64,000 bases of DNA, taken from assembly GCA_023412215.1 (NCBI GenBank), contig JAEYNX010000015.1, positions 65,979 through 129,978 of the forward strand, written 5' to 3'. The position numbers and the translations under genes were made by a program. Of this stretch, positions 34,557-43,328 are shown piece after piece; within the stretch, counting starts at the first letter, position 1, and every line of letters begins with the position of its first letter. This DNA is from Bacillota bacterium. GTDB lineage: Bacteria; Bacillota; Clostridia; Oscillospirales; Ruminococcaceae. Below the pieces are notes generated by a model. That model searched no databases and was not told the DNA's origin. It saw only the letters and a list, made by a program, of their open reading frames with translations.

Positions 34557-36341
34557 ATGGCTCAGCACGAGCAATTTTTCACCTACAACCAGCTTCTCAG
34601 CGGTGAGGTGTTCGCAAACAAGAAACCTTTCCGCACGCTTGTGTGGCTGTTTCGAGGAAACCTTCTTCGGCTTTTACTGGCCTATGTATTCTTCATTATC
34701 AAGCATTCGCCGGCGTGGGTGGTGCCGATTATCATCGCCAACATCGTCGATCTTGCGGTTACCCCAACAGAAGATCCTGTGCGCACGCTTTGGCTGAATC
34801 TGGCGATTGGGCTCGTCGTGGTGGTGCAGAACGTTCTCACTGCGATGCTGTACAATCGCCTTTTTAGCCGTGCCCTGCGGGACGTGGAGGCAAAGCTGCG
34901 CAGTAACCTCGTGCGGAAACTTCAAATGCTCTCCATCTCCTTTTATAAGCGCTTTGAATCGGGGCGCATCCAGTCCAAGATCATTCGGGATGTGGAAGGC
35001 ATCGTTGTGCTGGCGCGGCAGATCTCAAACGGGATGGTTCCAATCCTGATCAGCATGGTGATTGTGCTGGGGATCACTTTATACAAAAAGCCAGTGATTG
35101 CGCTCTTTTTTGCCGCATCCATTCCAATATCCTTTCTGCTCGTCCGCTCCTTCCGCAAGAATATCCGGACAGGCAACCGCGACTATCGCTGCCAGCTTGA
35201 AAAGATGTCCTCGCAGGTATCCGATATGGTGGAGATGCTTCCGGTTACCAAGGCGCACGGGCTGGAGGAAGTTGAAATCTCCCGCATCAACCATTCACTG
35301 AAAAGAATACGGGACATCGGCTATCAGCTTGATATGACGACGACGCTGTTCGGCGCGTCTTCATGGATTACCATGCAGAGCATGCAGCTCGTCTGTCTGG
35401 GCTTCACGGGCTATCTGGTGCTGGACGGCCAGATGGAAGCAGGGGCGATCGTCCTGTTTCAAACATATTTTACGCAGTTGCTCAATCAGGTGAATTCGCT
35501 GATTAATATCTACCCGGAAATGATGAAGGGCTTTGAATCCATCCGCTCCGTCAGTGAAATTTTTCTCTCCGACGACGTGGAGGATTTTAGCGGCAAGCAG
35601 AAGCTGCGCGAGGTGCGGGGGGATATTCGTCTTGAGCAGGTAACGGTGCGGTATCCGGATTCCGCGGCCCCTTCGCTGGAGGGGATTGACCTGCATATCC
35701 GCGAGGGCGAGCGCATCGCGGTCGTGGGGGAATCCGGCTCCGGAAAATCTACGCTGCTCAGCCTGATCGTCGGTTTTATCCATCCGAACGAGGGGCGTAT
35801 CCTGCTGGACGGCCACGATTTTTCCGAGCTTCATCTGCCGTCGCTTCGCCAGCAGATTGCATTTGTCCCGCAGAACGTGATCCTGCTGCCCGGCACGATC
35901 CGGGAGAACATCACCTACGGTATGCGGGACGTGAGCGAGGAAGCCCTACAGCAGGCGGTGCGCCTTGCCTATTTGGAGGAGCTGCTCGCACGGCTGCCCG
36001 ACGGGCTGGACACCAAGCTCGGGCAGCATGGCGATACGCTTTCGGGTGGAGAGAAGCAGCGCGTCACGATCGCACGGGCGATGATCCGCAACCCGCGCGT
36101 TGTCATCCTCGACGAAGCCACCTCCGCGCTCGACAGCGTCTCGGAAGCCCACATACAACAGGCGCTTGAAGAGCTGACGAAGGGACGCACAACCATCACG
36201 GCGGCGCACCGCCTGCGCACGATTCGCGCGGCGGACCGCGTAATCCTGCTGCAGCAAGGAAAGCTGTCGGAGCAGGGCAGCTACGAGGAATTGATAAAAC
36301 GCAAGGGGTTGTTCTATCGGTTTCAGAATCTACAGGCATAA
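34557..36341 (+). CDS. ABC exporter-type protein (fused membrane and ATPase domains)
   Basis: 594 residues. An N-terminal ABC membrane domain with about six helices (~30-320) is followed by a nucleotide-binding domain: Walker A GESGSGKST (~residue 397), signature LSGGEKQR, Walker B VVILDEATSALD and H-loop AAHRLRTI. This is the type IV exporter layout, not an importer ATPase. The ATG at 34557 is preceded by GGGAGGG; an earlier frame from 34443 runs over an intercistronic hairpin. It lies between the LplB/YtcP importer genes and two GH43 genes, 14 bp before the first. Cargo unknown; it is unlikely to energise the importer because it carries its own channel. Confidence 0.85.
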   Translation: MAQHEQFFTYNQLLSGEVFANKKPFRTLVWLFRGNLLRLLLAYVFFIIKHSPAWVVPIIIANIVDLAVTPTEDPVRTLWLNLAIGLVVVVQNVLTAMLYNRLFSRALRDVEAKLRSNLVRKLQMLSISFYKRFESGRIQSKIIRDVEGIVVLARQISNGMVPILISMVIVLGITLYKKPVIALFFAASIPISFLLVRSFRKNIRTGNRDYRCQLEKMSSQVSDMVEMLPVTKAHGLEEVEISRINHSLKRIRDIGYQLDMTTTLFGASSWITMQSMQLVCLGFTGYLVLDGQMEAGAIVLFQTYFTQLLNQVNSLINIYPEMMKGFESIRSVSEIFLSDDVEDFSGKQKLREVRGDIRLEQVTVRYPDSAAPSLEGIDLHIREGERIAVVGESGSGKSTLLSLIVGFIHPNEGRILLDGHDFSELHLPSLRQQIAFVPQNVILLPGTIRENITYGMRDVSEEALQQAVRLAYLEELLARLPDGLDTKLGQHGDTLSGGEKQRVTIARAMIRNPRVVILDEATSALDSVSEAHIQQALEELTKGRTTITAAHRLRTIRAADRVILLQQGKLSEQGSYEELIKRKGLFYRFQNLQA

Positions 36342-36355
36342 CAGGAGGAAGGAAA

Positions 36356-37912
36356 ATGAACGGCATACCGACTTATGAGAATCCCGTTATACGCGGTTTC
36401 AGCCCGGATCCCAGCGTCGTCCGCGTCGGCGAAGACTACTATTGCGCCAACTCCACCTTTCAGTATTTTCCCGCCGTCACGATTTCTCATTCGCGCGATC
36501 TTGTGCACTGGCGCATTATCGGGCATGCGCTGACCAGAGACAGCCAGCTCGACCTCCGCGACCTTGCGGATTCCCACGGTATATGGGCGCCGGATTTTTC
36601 TTATCATGACGGCACGTATTACATATTCGCCACTCTGCGTTTGAACAATCCGCCGGAGGGAGTCGCTTCCCCTTTGCGCGTACAGCTTGTGGTGACTGCC
36701 GATAAGCCGGAGGGGCCTTATGGCAAACCTTTAGTTCTGCCGGTGGATACGATCGATCCTTCCCTGTTCATCGACGACGACGGAAAGCGTTATCTTGTCG
36801 TCTCGCCGGGTGTCCGCATCGCCCGGCTCAGCGACGACTGCACGGAGGTTCTGGAGGAGCCCCGCACCATCTGGGAAGGGACGGGGCGGCGCTGCCCGGA
36901 GGGACCGCGCCTGTTTAAAAAGGACGGCTGGTATTACGCCCTGCTCGCCGAGGGAGGCACGGGGCACGGGCACTGCGTGACGGTCGCGCGCTCGCGCAGT
37001 CTTAACGGCCCCTATCTCCCCTGCCCGTTCAACCCGGTACTGACGCAGAGCGAGCCTGACGCGCCCATCCAGCGGTGCGGCCATGGGCAGCTGGTACAGA
37101 CGCATACGGGCGAATGGTGGATGCTCTACCTCTGCGGAAGGGATAACGACGGGCGTTTTACAACCCTTGGGCGCGAGACGGCGCTTGATCCCGTTTCGTG
37201 GACGGAGGACGGCTGGTTTACCGTCAACGGCGACAGGGGGCCGAGCCTGCGGAATACGGCGCCGAAGCTGCCGGCTTCGCCGGCATGGAATCTTTCCGCC
37301 GATGAGTTCGATTCCCCTTCCCTTCTCCCGATCTGGGAATTCGTGCGCAATCCTGATCCGGCGCTATGGTCGCTCACGGCGCGCCCCGGATTCCTGCGGC
37401 TGCTCACCTCCGACAAAGGGCTGAATGCGCTTTTGCCGGGCAATGTCCTGCTCCGGCGAGAAGAAGCCCTTAAATATACGGCGGACGCCGTCATGGAATT
37501 TGCGCCGGAGGAAGGCGACGCAGCGGGGCTTACCTGCTATTACGGCGTGAACAATTATCTCGCGCTTGTGCTGACAAAAGAGCAGGGCGCGCGAAAGGTC
37601 GTCGTCGTCGAAAACCGCAACGGGGTTGAGACCCACCTCGGCGAACTGCCGGCGCAAAGCGGCAAGCTCCTTCTGCGGATGACAGTGAGCGGCCAGACGC
37701 GTTCCTTCTACGCAGACGACGGGGACGGCAACGGCTTCCGGAAGGTTGCCTGTGCGGAAGACTGTACCTTCCTCAGCGACGAGGGCGTCACCATCGGCAA
37801 GCATCACACAGGAACGATGGTGGGCTTCTTCGCGCATGCGGGGAAAGCGGGGCGGCGTACCCCCGCAGATTTTGATTACCTGCGCTGCCGCTGGGAACAG
37901 GGGGAGCTATGA
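36356..37912 (+). CDS. GH43 beta-xylosidase/alpha-L-arabinofuranosidase, first of tandem pair
   Basis: 518 residues with the GH43 five-bladed propeller in the first ~300: FSPDPSVVRVGEDYYCANST (the Asp of PDPS is the general base), TIDPSLFIDDDGKRYLV (pKa-modulating Asp), and EGPRLFKKDGWYYALLAEGG (general acid Glu). A C-terminal beta-sandwich (~315-515) is typical of xylosidase-type members. No signal peptide, so it acts on imported oligosaccharides. Ribosome site AGGAGGAAGG. The stop overlaps the start of the next GH43 gene (ATGA), so both are co-translated. Precise specificity (xylose or arabinose) cannot be read. Confidence 0.92.
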   Translation: MNGIPTYENPVIRGFSPDPSVVRVGEDYYCANSTFQYFPAVTISHSRDLVHWRIIGHALTRDSQLDLRDLADSHGIWAPDFSYHDGTYYIFATLRLNNPPEGVASPLRVQLVVTADKPEGPYGKPLVLPVDTIDPSLFIDDDGKRYLVVSPGVRIARLSDDCTEVLEEPRTIWEGTGRRCPEGPRLFKKDGWYYALLAEGGTGHGHCVTVARSRSLNGPYLPCPFNPVLTQSEPDAPIQRCGHGQLVQTHTGEWWMLYLCGRDNDGRFTTLGRETALDPVSWTEDGWFTVNGDRGPSLRNTAPKLPASPAWNLSADEFDSPSLLPIWEFVRNPDPALWSLTARPGFLRLLTSDKGLNALLPGNVLLRREEALKYTADAVMEFAPEEGDAAGLTCYYGVNNYLALVLTKEQGARKVVVVENRNGVETHLGELPAQSGKLLLRMTVSGQTRSFYADDGDGNGFRKVACAEDCTFLSDEGVTIGKHHTGTMVGFFAHAGKAGRRTPADFDYLRCRWEQGEL

Positions 37913-39477
37913 ATAAGATACAGAACCCGATTTTACCCGGCTTTCACCCAGATCCGTCCATTGTTCGGGCGGGGGAGGATTATTATATCGCCACATCGAC
38001 GTTTGAATGGTTTCCGGGCGTACAGATCCACCGCTCCCGCGATTTGGTCCACTGGGAGCTGCACACCCATGCGCTGAGCCGCCCTGAGCAGCTCGATCTG
38101 CGGGGCGTTCCCTATTCGTGCGGCATTTGGGCACCGTGCCTGAGCTACGACGGGGAAAGGTTCTATCTTGTTTACACCATCGTGCGAAACACGGGGGGGC
38201 CATACAAGGACACGCACAACTATCTGGTGACCGCGGAGGATATCTGCGGGCCATGGTCCGAGCCCGTATACCTGAATTCCACCGGATTTGACCCCTCCCT
38301 GTTCCATGATGAGGACGGGCGAAAATGGCTTGTCAATATGGCGTGGGATCACCGTGCCGACAGGCACCGTTTTGCGGGCATCCTGCTTCAGGAATACGAC
38401 CCTTCGCGGAAGAGGCTTGTGGGGGAAGAAACAAACATTTTCACCGGCTCCGCCCTCCAGAAAACGGAGGGGCCGCATCTCTACCGGCGAAACGGCTGGT
38501 ATTATCTCATCGCCGCGGAGGGGGGCACGGGGCTTGGACACGCGGTAACCATGGCGCGTTCCCGCGAACTGGCGGGGCCCTACGAACTGCACCCGGAGAA
38601 CCCCGTGCTCACGTCGCGTTACAATCCGGAGCTTCGCCTGCAAAAAGCGGGGCATGCGGATCTGGTTGAGACGCCAAACGGCGAATGGTATATGGTGCAT
38701 CTGTGTACGCGTCCGCTGGAGGGGCACTCCATTTTAGGGCGTGAAACTGCCATTCAGAAAGTGGTCTGGGGCGACGACGGATGGCTTCGCCTCACACAGG
38801 GCGGATACGAGCCTGAGGACGCGGTAGCGGCTCCGGCACTTCCCGAGCACCCGTTTCCGCCGCTGCCGGAGTGCGACGATTTTGATTCGCCGGCGCTCGG
38901 AAAGCAGTACAGCACGCTTCGCATGGCGTTGGGGGCGGATACGCTCTCGCTCACCGACCGGCCGGGGCACCTGCGCCTTTACGGCGCGGAATCGCTGCAT
39001 TCCCTTTTCCGGCAGGCGCTCGTCGCACGCAGGCAGGAGGCATTCTGCTATACGGCGTCCGCGCGCATTTCCTTCCGCCCGCAGGATCACCGGCAGATGG
39101 CAGGGCTAATCTGCCTGCACGATTACGAGAATTATTTTTACCTGTATCTGTCGCATGACGAGGTAAAGGGCGTTTGCATCGGCGTGGCCAGCTGCGATAA
39201 CGGCCGGTACGCTTTCACAGGAACGGATGCCTGTGGGTGCGGCGAATACGTCTGTCTCCGCGTGGAGGTGCGGTACCGCTCGCTCCGCTTCACCTATTCG
39301 CCGGACGGTGAATCCTGGCGGCGGATCGGCGAGCGGTATGATGCGGGCGTGCTCTCCGACGAGCATTCGCAGTGTAGCTTTTATACTGGGGCGTTCGTGG
39401 GACTTTGCTGTCAGGACCTCAGCGGTAGGAGAAGGTATGCCGACTTCGACTGGTTTTCCTACCGGGAAGAAAAATGA
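37909..39477 (+). CDS. GH43 beta-xylosidase/alpha-L-arabinofuranosidase, second of tandem pair
   Basis: 522 residues, similar in layout to its upstream neighbour but clearly diverged: FHPDPSIVRAGEDYYIATST, TGFDPSLFHDEDGRKWLVN and EGPHLYRRNGWYYLIAAEGG carry the three catalytic acids. A C-terminal beta-sandwich follows from ~320. Cytoplasmic (no signal peptide). It starts inside the stop of the previous gene. The pair probably splits different linkages of the same imported oligosaccharide. After its stop, an imperfect stem (39474-39507) without a T-run may end the operon. Confidence 0.92.
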   Translation: MNKIQNPILPGFHPDPSIVRAGEDYYIATSTFEWFPGVQIHRSRDLVHWELHTHALSRPEQLDLRGVPYSCGIWAPCLSYDGERFYLVYTIVRNTGGPYKDTHNYLVTAEDICGPWSEPVYLNSTGFDPSLFHDEDGRKWLVNMAWDHRADRHRFAGILLQEYDPSRKRLVGEETNIFTGSALQKTEGPHLYRRNGWYYLIAAEGGTGLGHAVTMARSRELAGPYELHPENPVLTSRYNPELRLQKAGHADLVETPNGEWYMVHLCTRPLEGHSILGRETAIQKVVWGDDGWLRLTQGGYEPEDAVAAPALPEHPFPPLPECDDFDSPALGKQYSTLRMALGADTLSLTDRPGHLRLYGAESLHSLFRQALVARRQEAFCYTASARISFRPQDHRQMAGLICLHDYENYFYLYLSHDEVKGVCIGVASCDNGRYAFTGTDACGCGEYVCLRVEVRYRSLRFTYSPDGESWRRIGERYDAGVLSDEHSQCSFYTGAFVGLCCQDLSGRRRYADFDWFSYREEK

Positions 39478-39591
39478 GCTGCCCCCCTTTTCGTGGGCAA
39501 CTCAGCAAGAAATGTGCGGTGTATTTCCGTTATAACAACTTATCGGATTCCTTTAAAGAATAGGGTTTGTTACAATGAAGAGGGTGCCGAG

Positions 39592-40485
39592 CTACTTGAC
39601 ACGATAATACTTCCGGTACTGGCTGGGTGAAAGCCCGGTGCTCTGCTTAAAGACACGGTTAAAGTGGGAGTACGTCTGGAACCCCACCCGTTCGGAAACC
39701 CCGGTCACACTCAGGTTTGTACTCTCAAGGAGATGCATGGCCATACGGATACGCACGCTGTTGATGTATTCCACGATAGAAATCCCCATCGTCTTTTTGA
39801 AAAGCCGGCTCAGGTAAAAAGGGCTGATAAAAAACTGAGCGGCGATGGATTGCAGATTCAACGCCGAGGCGTAATGCTCCGAAATGTACTTGGTGATCCT
39901 GTCGATGGTTTTGTTGGACAGTCTCGGTGACTGATAATCGCTGTTCTTCTGCTCCTCTGCATAGCGCTTGAGGATGAGCAGAAGCTCCGCCAGAAGCAGC
40001 ACGCTCAGGATGTCCTTGTCGGGGTCGTCTTTTTGCGGGAGGTCGCATAAGCGTTCAAAAAGATTGCCGACGACAATTCTTTGTTTCATAGACAGCCCTA
40101 AGACCTTTACATCCATAGTGAACACGCAGAGCAGGTCGGAGACGGGAACCAGTGCCGAGAGCTTTTCAAGGTATTCGCTGTTGAAATTCATGACGATCCG
40201 CGTATGCGGGGAATCATCCATCGAAGCGGTTTTATGGGGATCATCCTGATCAATGATGGCCACATCGCCCGCCTTGATGAGGTAGACGGCATCGCCGATG
40301 AAATACTTGCGCGTGCCCTCCGTCTGATAATACAGCTCAAACTTACGGTGAATGTGGAAGCTGGCCATCTCATAGCCCGCCTCACGATGAACCTTGTTGA
40401 TGTAAAAGCCGTAGTGCGGTGAGTAAATAACCTCTTTGATACGAACGCCCCCTTTGTCTGTTCCGGCGGCAGACACCCGCTCCAC
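39592..40485 (-). CDS. AraC-family regulator with cupin sensor
   Basis: About 297 residues. The N-terminal half is a cupin-type sugar sensor (FHIHRKFELYYQTEGTRKYF, IKAGDVAIIDQDDPHKT), and the C-terminal ~100 residues hold two helix-turn-helix motifs ending GVSERVGFQTYSHFNRVFKQ and SPSQYRKYYRVK. The start is uncertain: the GTG at 40485 has no good ribosome site, and the conserved part begins about 12 codons later. It is divergent from GH28/GH105 with only 51 bp between, and convergent with the GH43 operon, so it probably controls these pectin genes. Confidence 0.88.
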   Translation of the reverse strand: MERVSAAGTDKGGVRIKEVIYSPHYGFYINKVHREAGYEMASFHIHRKFELYYQTEGTRKYFIGDAVYLIKAGDVAIIDQDDPHKTASMDDSPHTRIVMNFNSEYLEKLSALVPVSDLLCVFTMDVKVLGLSMKQRIVVGNLFERLCDLPQKDDPDKDILSVLLLAELLLILKRYAEEQKNSDYQSPRLSNKTIDRITKYISEHYASALNLQSIAAQFFISPFYLSRLFKKTMGISIVEYINSVRIRMAMHLLESTNLSVTGVSERVGFQTYSHFNRVFKQSTGLSPSQYRKYYRVK

Positions 40486-40536
40486 CGGTTCTTACGAGTC
40501 AAGTAAACTGCAATCTGCATAAAGGAAGAGAACAAG

Positions 40537-42093
40537 ATGAATTTTAGGCTTCTCGCGGTATTCACCCGCGTTATCACCATTGAACTTGATAATCAGGATA
40601 TCTATGAAAGTACCGAACCGTATGACTTGTATCTGAATGGGAAGCTGATCCTCTCCAGCCAGACCAGAAATGTATGCAGCGTGTATGACCTTGAGCCGGC
40701 CACGCGATATGAGCTTACACTGTCCGCGGCATCCGAAACCGTCAGCCAAACCGTAAGCACGCTTTCGGAATCCGTCCGGCTGGATGTACGGCGCTTCGGC
40801 GCGAAGGGAGACGGAGTGACAGCAGATACCTCCGCTATTCAGGCGGCCATTCTCTGCTGCCCGCCGAACGGCTCGGTATACCTTCCTGCGGGTGTGTATA
40901 TGAGCGGTCCGCTCTTTTTAAAGAGCGAGATGACGCTGGAACTGGCGAAGGGCGCGGTTCTGCGCGGAATCACGGACAGGGAGGAATATCCTATTCTGCC
41001 CGGCATGACATGGACAACGGATGAAACCGGGGAATACAACCTCGGATCGTGGGAGGGCAACCCCCTCGACAGCATGGCGAGCCTTCTCACCGGCATCGGC
41101 GTTCACGATATATCGATCATCGGGCGCGGCGTCCTGGACGGCAACGGCGATCAAGGCGACTGGTGGATCGAGCCGAAGAAGAAACGCCGTGCATGGCGGC
41201 CCCGGATGCTGTTTTTCAACCGCTGCCGGAACATCAGGGTGCAGGGGATTACCATCACCAATTCCCCCGCGTGGACGGTGCATCAGTATTTCTGCCATGA
41301 TATGGACCTTGTAGACTTCAACATCCGCAATCCAGACAGCAGCCCGAATACGGACGGAATTGATATCGAATCCTGCGAGCGCGTGCAGGTGGTCGGCGCG
41401 CATATCTCGGTTGGGGACGACTGTATTGCCGTAAAATCCGGCAAAATGTATATGGGGCAGACGTACAAAACGCCGTCACGTGAAATTACCATGCGCAACT
41501 GTTTTCTGGAGCGGGGGCACGGCGGTTTGGTCATCGGAAGTGAAGTCTCTGCGGGAGCGCATCAGGTTTCCATGGTACAGAGCGTATTTCTGCGTACGGA
41601 TCGTGGGCTGCGGATTAAAACGAGACGCGGGCGCGGCAACCAGTCCTTCGTGGACGGCATCACATTCTCCAATGTGTCGATGAAAGAGGTTGGCGTTGCG
41701 TTTGTGGTGAATATGTTCTACAGCTGCGATCCTGACGGGAAAAGCGAGTATGTCCACAGTAAGAACCACTCGCCGGTGGATCAGTATACGCCGCGCGTGG
41801 GCACGATTCGCTGTGAGGATGTCACCTGTGAGAATTGCTCCATTGCAGGGGCCGTCTTTTACGGGCTGCCGGAAATGCCGGTGGAAGATATTGAGCTTGC
41901 CAATATCTTAATCCGCTTCCGTCCGGATGCGGAGCCGGGGCTGCCGGACATGCTGGAGGGTGTTGATTCCGTACGCTGCCTTGGGCTCTATGCTTCTCAT
42001 GTGCAAAAGCTGAAGCTTCGGAACGTGAGCATCGAAGGCTTTGAGGGCGAACGTCTCCAGTTGGAGAATGTCGGTCACTTTGAGGAGGTTTAA
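40537..42093 (+). CDS. GH28 polygalacturonase-type glycosidase
   Basis: 518 residues. An N-terminal beta domain (~1-85) precedes a right-handed parallel beta-helix. GH28 signatures: DVRRFGAKGDGVTADTSAIQ, SSPNTDGIDIESC and SVGDDCIAVKSG (the catalytic Asp residues), GHGGLVIGSE and DRGLRIKTRRGRG. No signal peptide, so probably intracellular exo-action on imported galacturonan or rhamnogalacturonan oligomers. The ATG at 40537 follows AAAGGAAGAG. It lies 2 bp before GH105, with which it forms a two-gene pectin module. Confidence 0.92.
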   Translation: MNFRLLAVFTRVITIELDNQDIYESTEPYDLYLNGKLILSSQTRNVCSVYDLEPATRYELTLSAASETVSQTVSTLSESVRLDVRRFGAKGDGVTADTSAIQAAILCCPPNGSVYLPAGVYMSGPLFLKSEMTLELAKGAVLRGITDREEYPILPGMTWTTDETGEYNLGSWEGNPLDSMASLLTGIGVHDISIIGRGVLDGNGDQGDWWIEPKKKRRAWRPRMLFFNRCRNIRVQGITITNSPAWTVHQYFCHDMDLVDFNIRNPDSSPNTDGIDIESCERVQVVGAHISVGDDCIAVKSGKMYMGQTYKTPSREITMRNCFLERGHGGLVIGSEVSAGAHQVSMVQSVFLRTDRGLRIKTRRGRGNQSFVDGITFSNVSMKEVGVAFVVNMFYSCDPDGKSEYVHSKNHSPVDQYTPRVGTIRCEDVTCENCSIAGAVFYGLPEMPVEDIELANILIRFRPDAEPGLPDMLEGVDSVRCLGLYASHVQKLKLRNVSIEGFEGERLQLENVGHFEEV

Positions 42094-42095
42094 CA

Positions 42096-43262
42096 TTGGA
42101 AACGCTTGATCAAAAGAGTATTCTGGAGGGCATCCGAAACTACAGCCTGGTGCTGATGCGCGGGAGCAGCGCTCAGAATCCGTTGTGGAATCAGGAACAG
42201 CAGCTTTCCGGTAAGCAGAACCGGTGGAACTATATCGACGGCTGCATGATGCTCGGCCTGCTCTCTCTTTATGATATTACCGGCGAGGAGGAATACCTTT
42301 CCTTCGCGGACAGTTTTATGAGTGGCTTTGTGGAGGAGGACGGAACCATTTTACTTTATGATCCGTCGCTGCACCGGCTGGATGATATCAACCCCGGGAA
42401 AGCGCTTCTGCGGCTCTATGATCTCACGGGCAAGGAGCGCTATCTGCGCGGGGCGAAACGCCTGTTTCACGCGGTCAAGTCGCAGCCGCGCACCAATGAG
42501 GGAAACTTCTGGCACAAGGATATCTATCCGCGGCAGGTCTGGCTGGACGGTCTGTACATGGTCATGCCCTTCTATATGGAGTATGAAACGCGCTTCAACG
42601 GTATGCGCGAATACATGGACATCATACGCCAGTTTCGTAATGTGCACCGGTTGATGCATCTGGAATCAGGGCTGTACTGTCACGGTTACGACGAGACCAA
42701 AAGCCTCGCTTGGGCAAACCCTGAAACAGGGCGCTCTCCGCACGTCTGGCTGCGGGCGCTGGGATGGTTTATGATGGCGCTGGTGGACACGCTGGAGAAA
42801 ATGGACGAACAGCTCTATTACGAATACCGTGAGCTGAGTGGAATGCTCCGCGGCCTTGCCGACGCGCTGCTTCTCTGGCAGCATGAAGAAGGCATGTTCT
42901 ATCAGATTGTCGACCATCCGGACGCGGAGGGGAATTACCTCGAAACCAGCGGCAGCGCGATGATCTCGTGTACGCTCCTCAAGGCGGTGCGGCTTGGCTT
43001 TTTGCCAAAACGCTACGCCGAAGTGGGCGAACGCTGCTTCTGGGGTATTACAAAACGCTATCTCAAGCTGGACGGCAACAGGATCGAGCTTGGCGGAATC
43101 TGCCTTGTCGCCGGACTGGGCGGCACGGGCGGAGAGCACCGCGACGGCAGTCTGCAATACTATCTCAGCGAACCCGTCGTCAGCAACGAAGCAAAGGGCA
43201 TAGCCCCTTTCCTCATGGCATACACGGAGATCCTGCGCAGAAGCGAAGATACCCGCCCTTAG
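42096..43262 (+). CDS. GH105 unsaturated rhamnogalacturonyl/glucuronyl hydrolase (YteR/YesR-like)
   Basis: 388 residues, an (alpha/alpha)6 barrel that releases the unsaturated uronic acid left at oligosaccharide ends by polysaccharide lyases. Segments such as RWNYIDGCMMLGLLSLYDIT, NFWHKDIYPRQVWLDGLYM, SPHVWLRALGWFMMALVDTL and YLETSGSAMISCTLLKAV carry the catalytic aspartates. The TTG start at 42096 follows GAGGAGG with 7-nt spacing, 2 bp after the GH28 stop. Cytoplasmic. The product rearranges to the substrate of KduI, encoded at 49004-49846. Confidence 0.92.
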   Translation: METLDQKSILEGIRNYSLVLMRGSSAQNPLWNQEQQLSGKQNRWNYIDGCMMLGLLSLYDITGEEEYLSFADSFMSGFVEEDGTILLYDPSLHRLDDINPGKALLRLYDLTGKERYLRGAKRLFHAVKSQPRTNEGNFWHKDIYPRQVWLDGLYMVMPFYMEYETRFNGMREYMDIIRQFRNVHRLMHLESGLYCHGYDETKSLAWANPETGRSPHVWLRALGWFMMALVDTLEKMDEQLYYEYRELSGMLRGLADALLLWQHEEGMFYQIVDHPDAEGNYLETSGSAMISCTLLKAVRLGFLPKRYAEVGERCFWGITKRYLKLDGNRIELGGICLVAGLGGTGGEHRDGSLQYYLSEPVVSNEAKGIAPFLMAYTEILRRSEDTRP

Positions 43263-43273
43263 GCAAGGTTACC

Positions 43274-43309
43274 CCAGCCGCCTTTGGCAGGCGTGCCGGA
43301 GGCGGCTGG
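43274..43309. terminator. Bidirectional terminator-like stem between GH105 and uxaC
   Basis: CCAGCCGCC (43274-43282) pairs with GGCGGCTGG (43301-43309), flanked by short complementary AGGTT/AACCT. It lies between the 3' ends of two converging genes. T-runs are weak on both strands. Confidence 0.55.
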
Positions 43310-43328
43310 AAACCTCTTTCAAGGTTTA

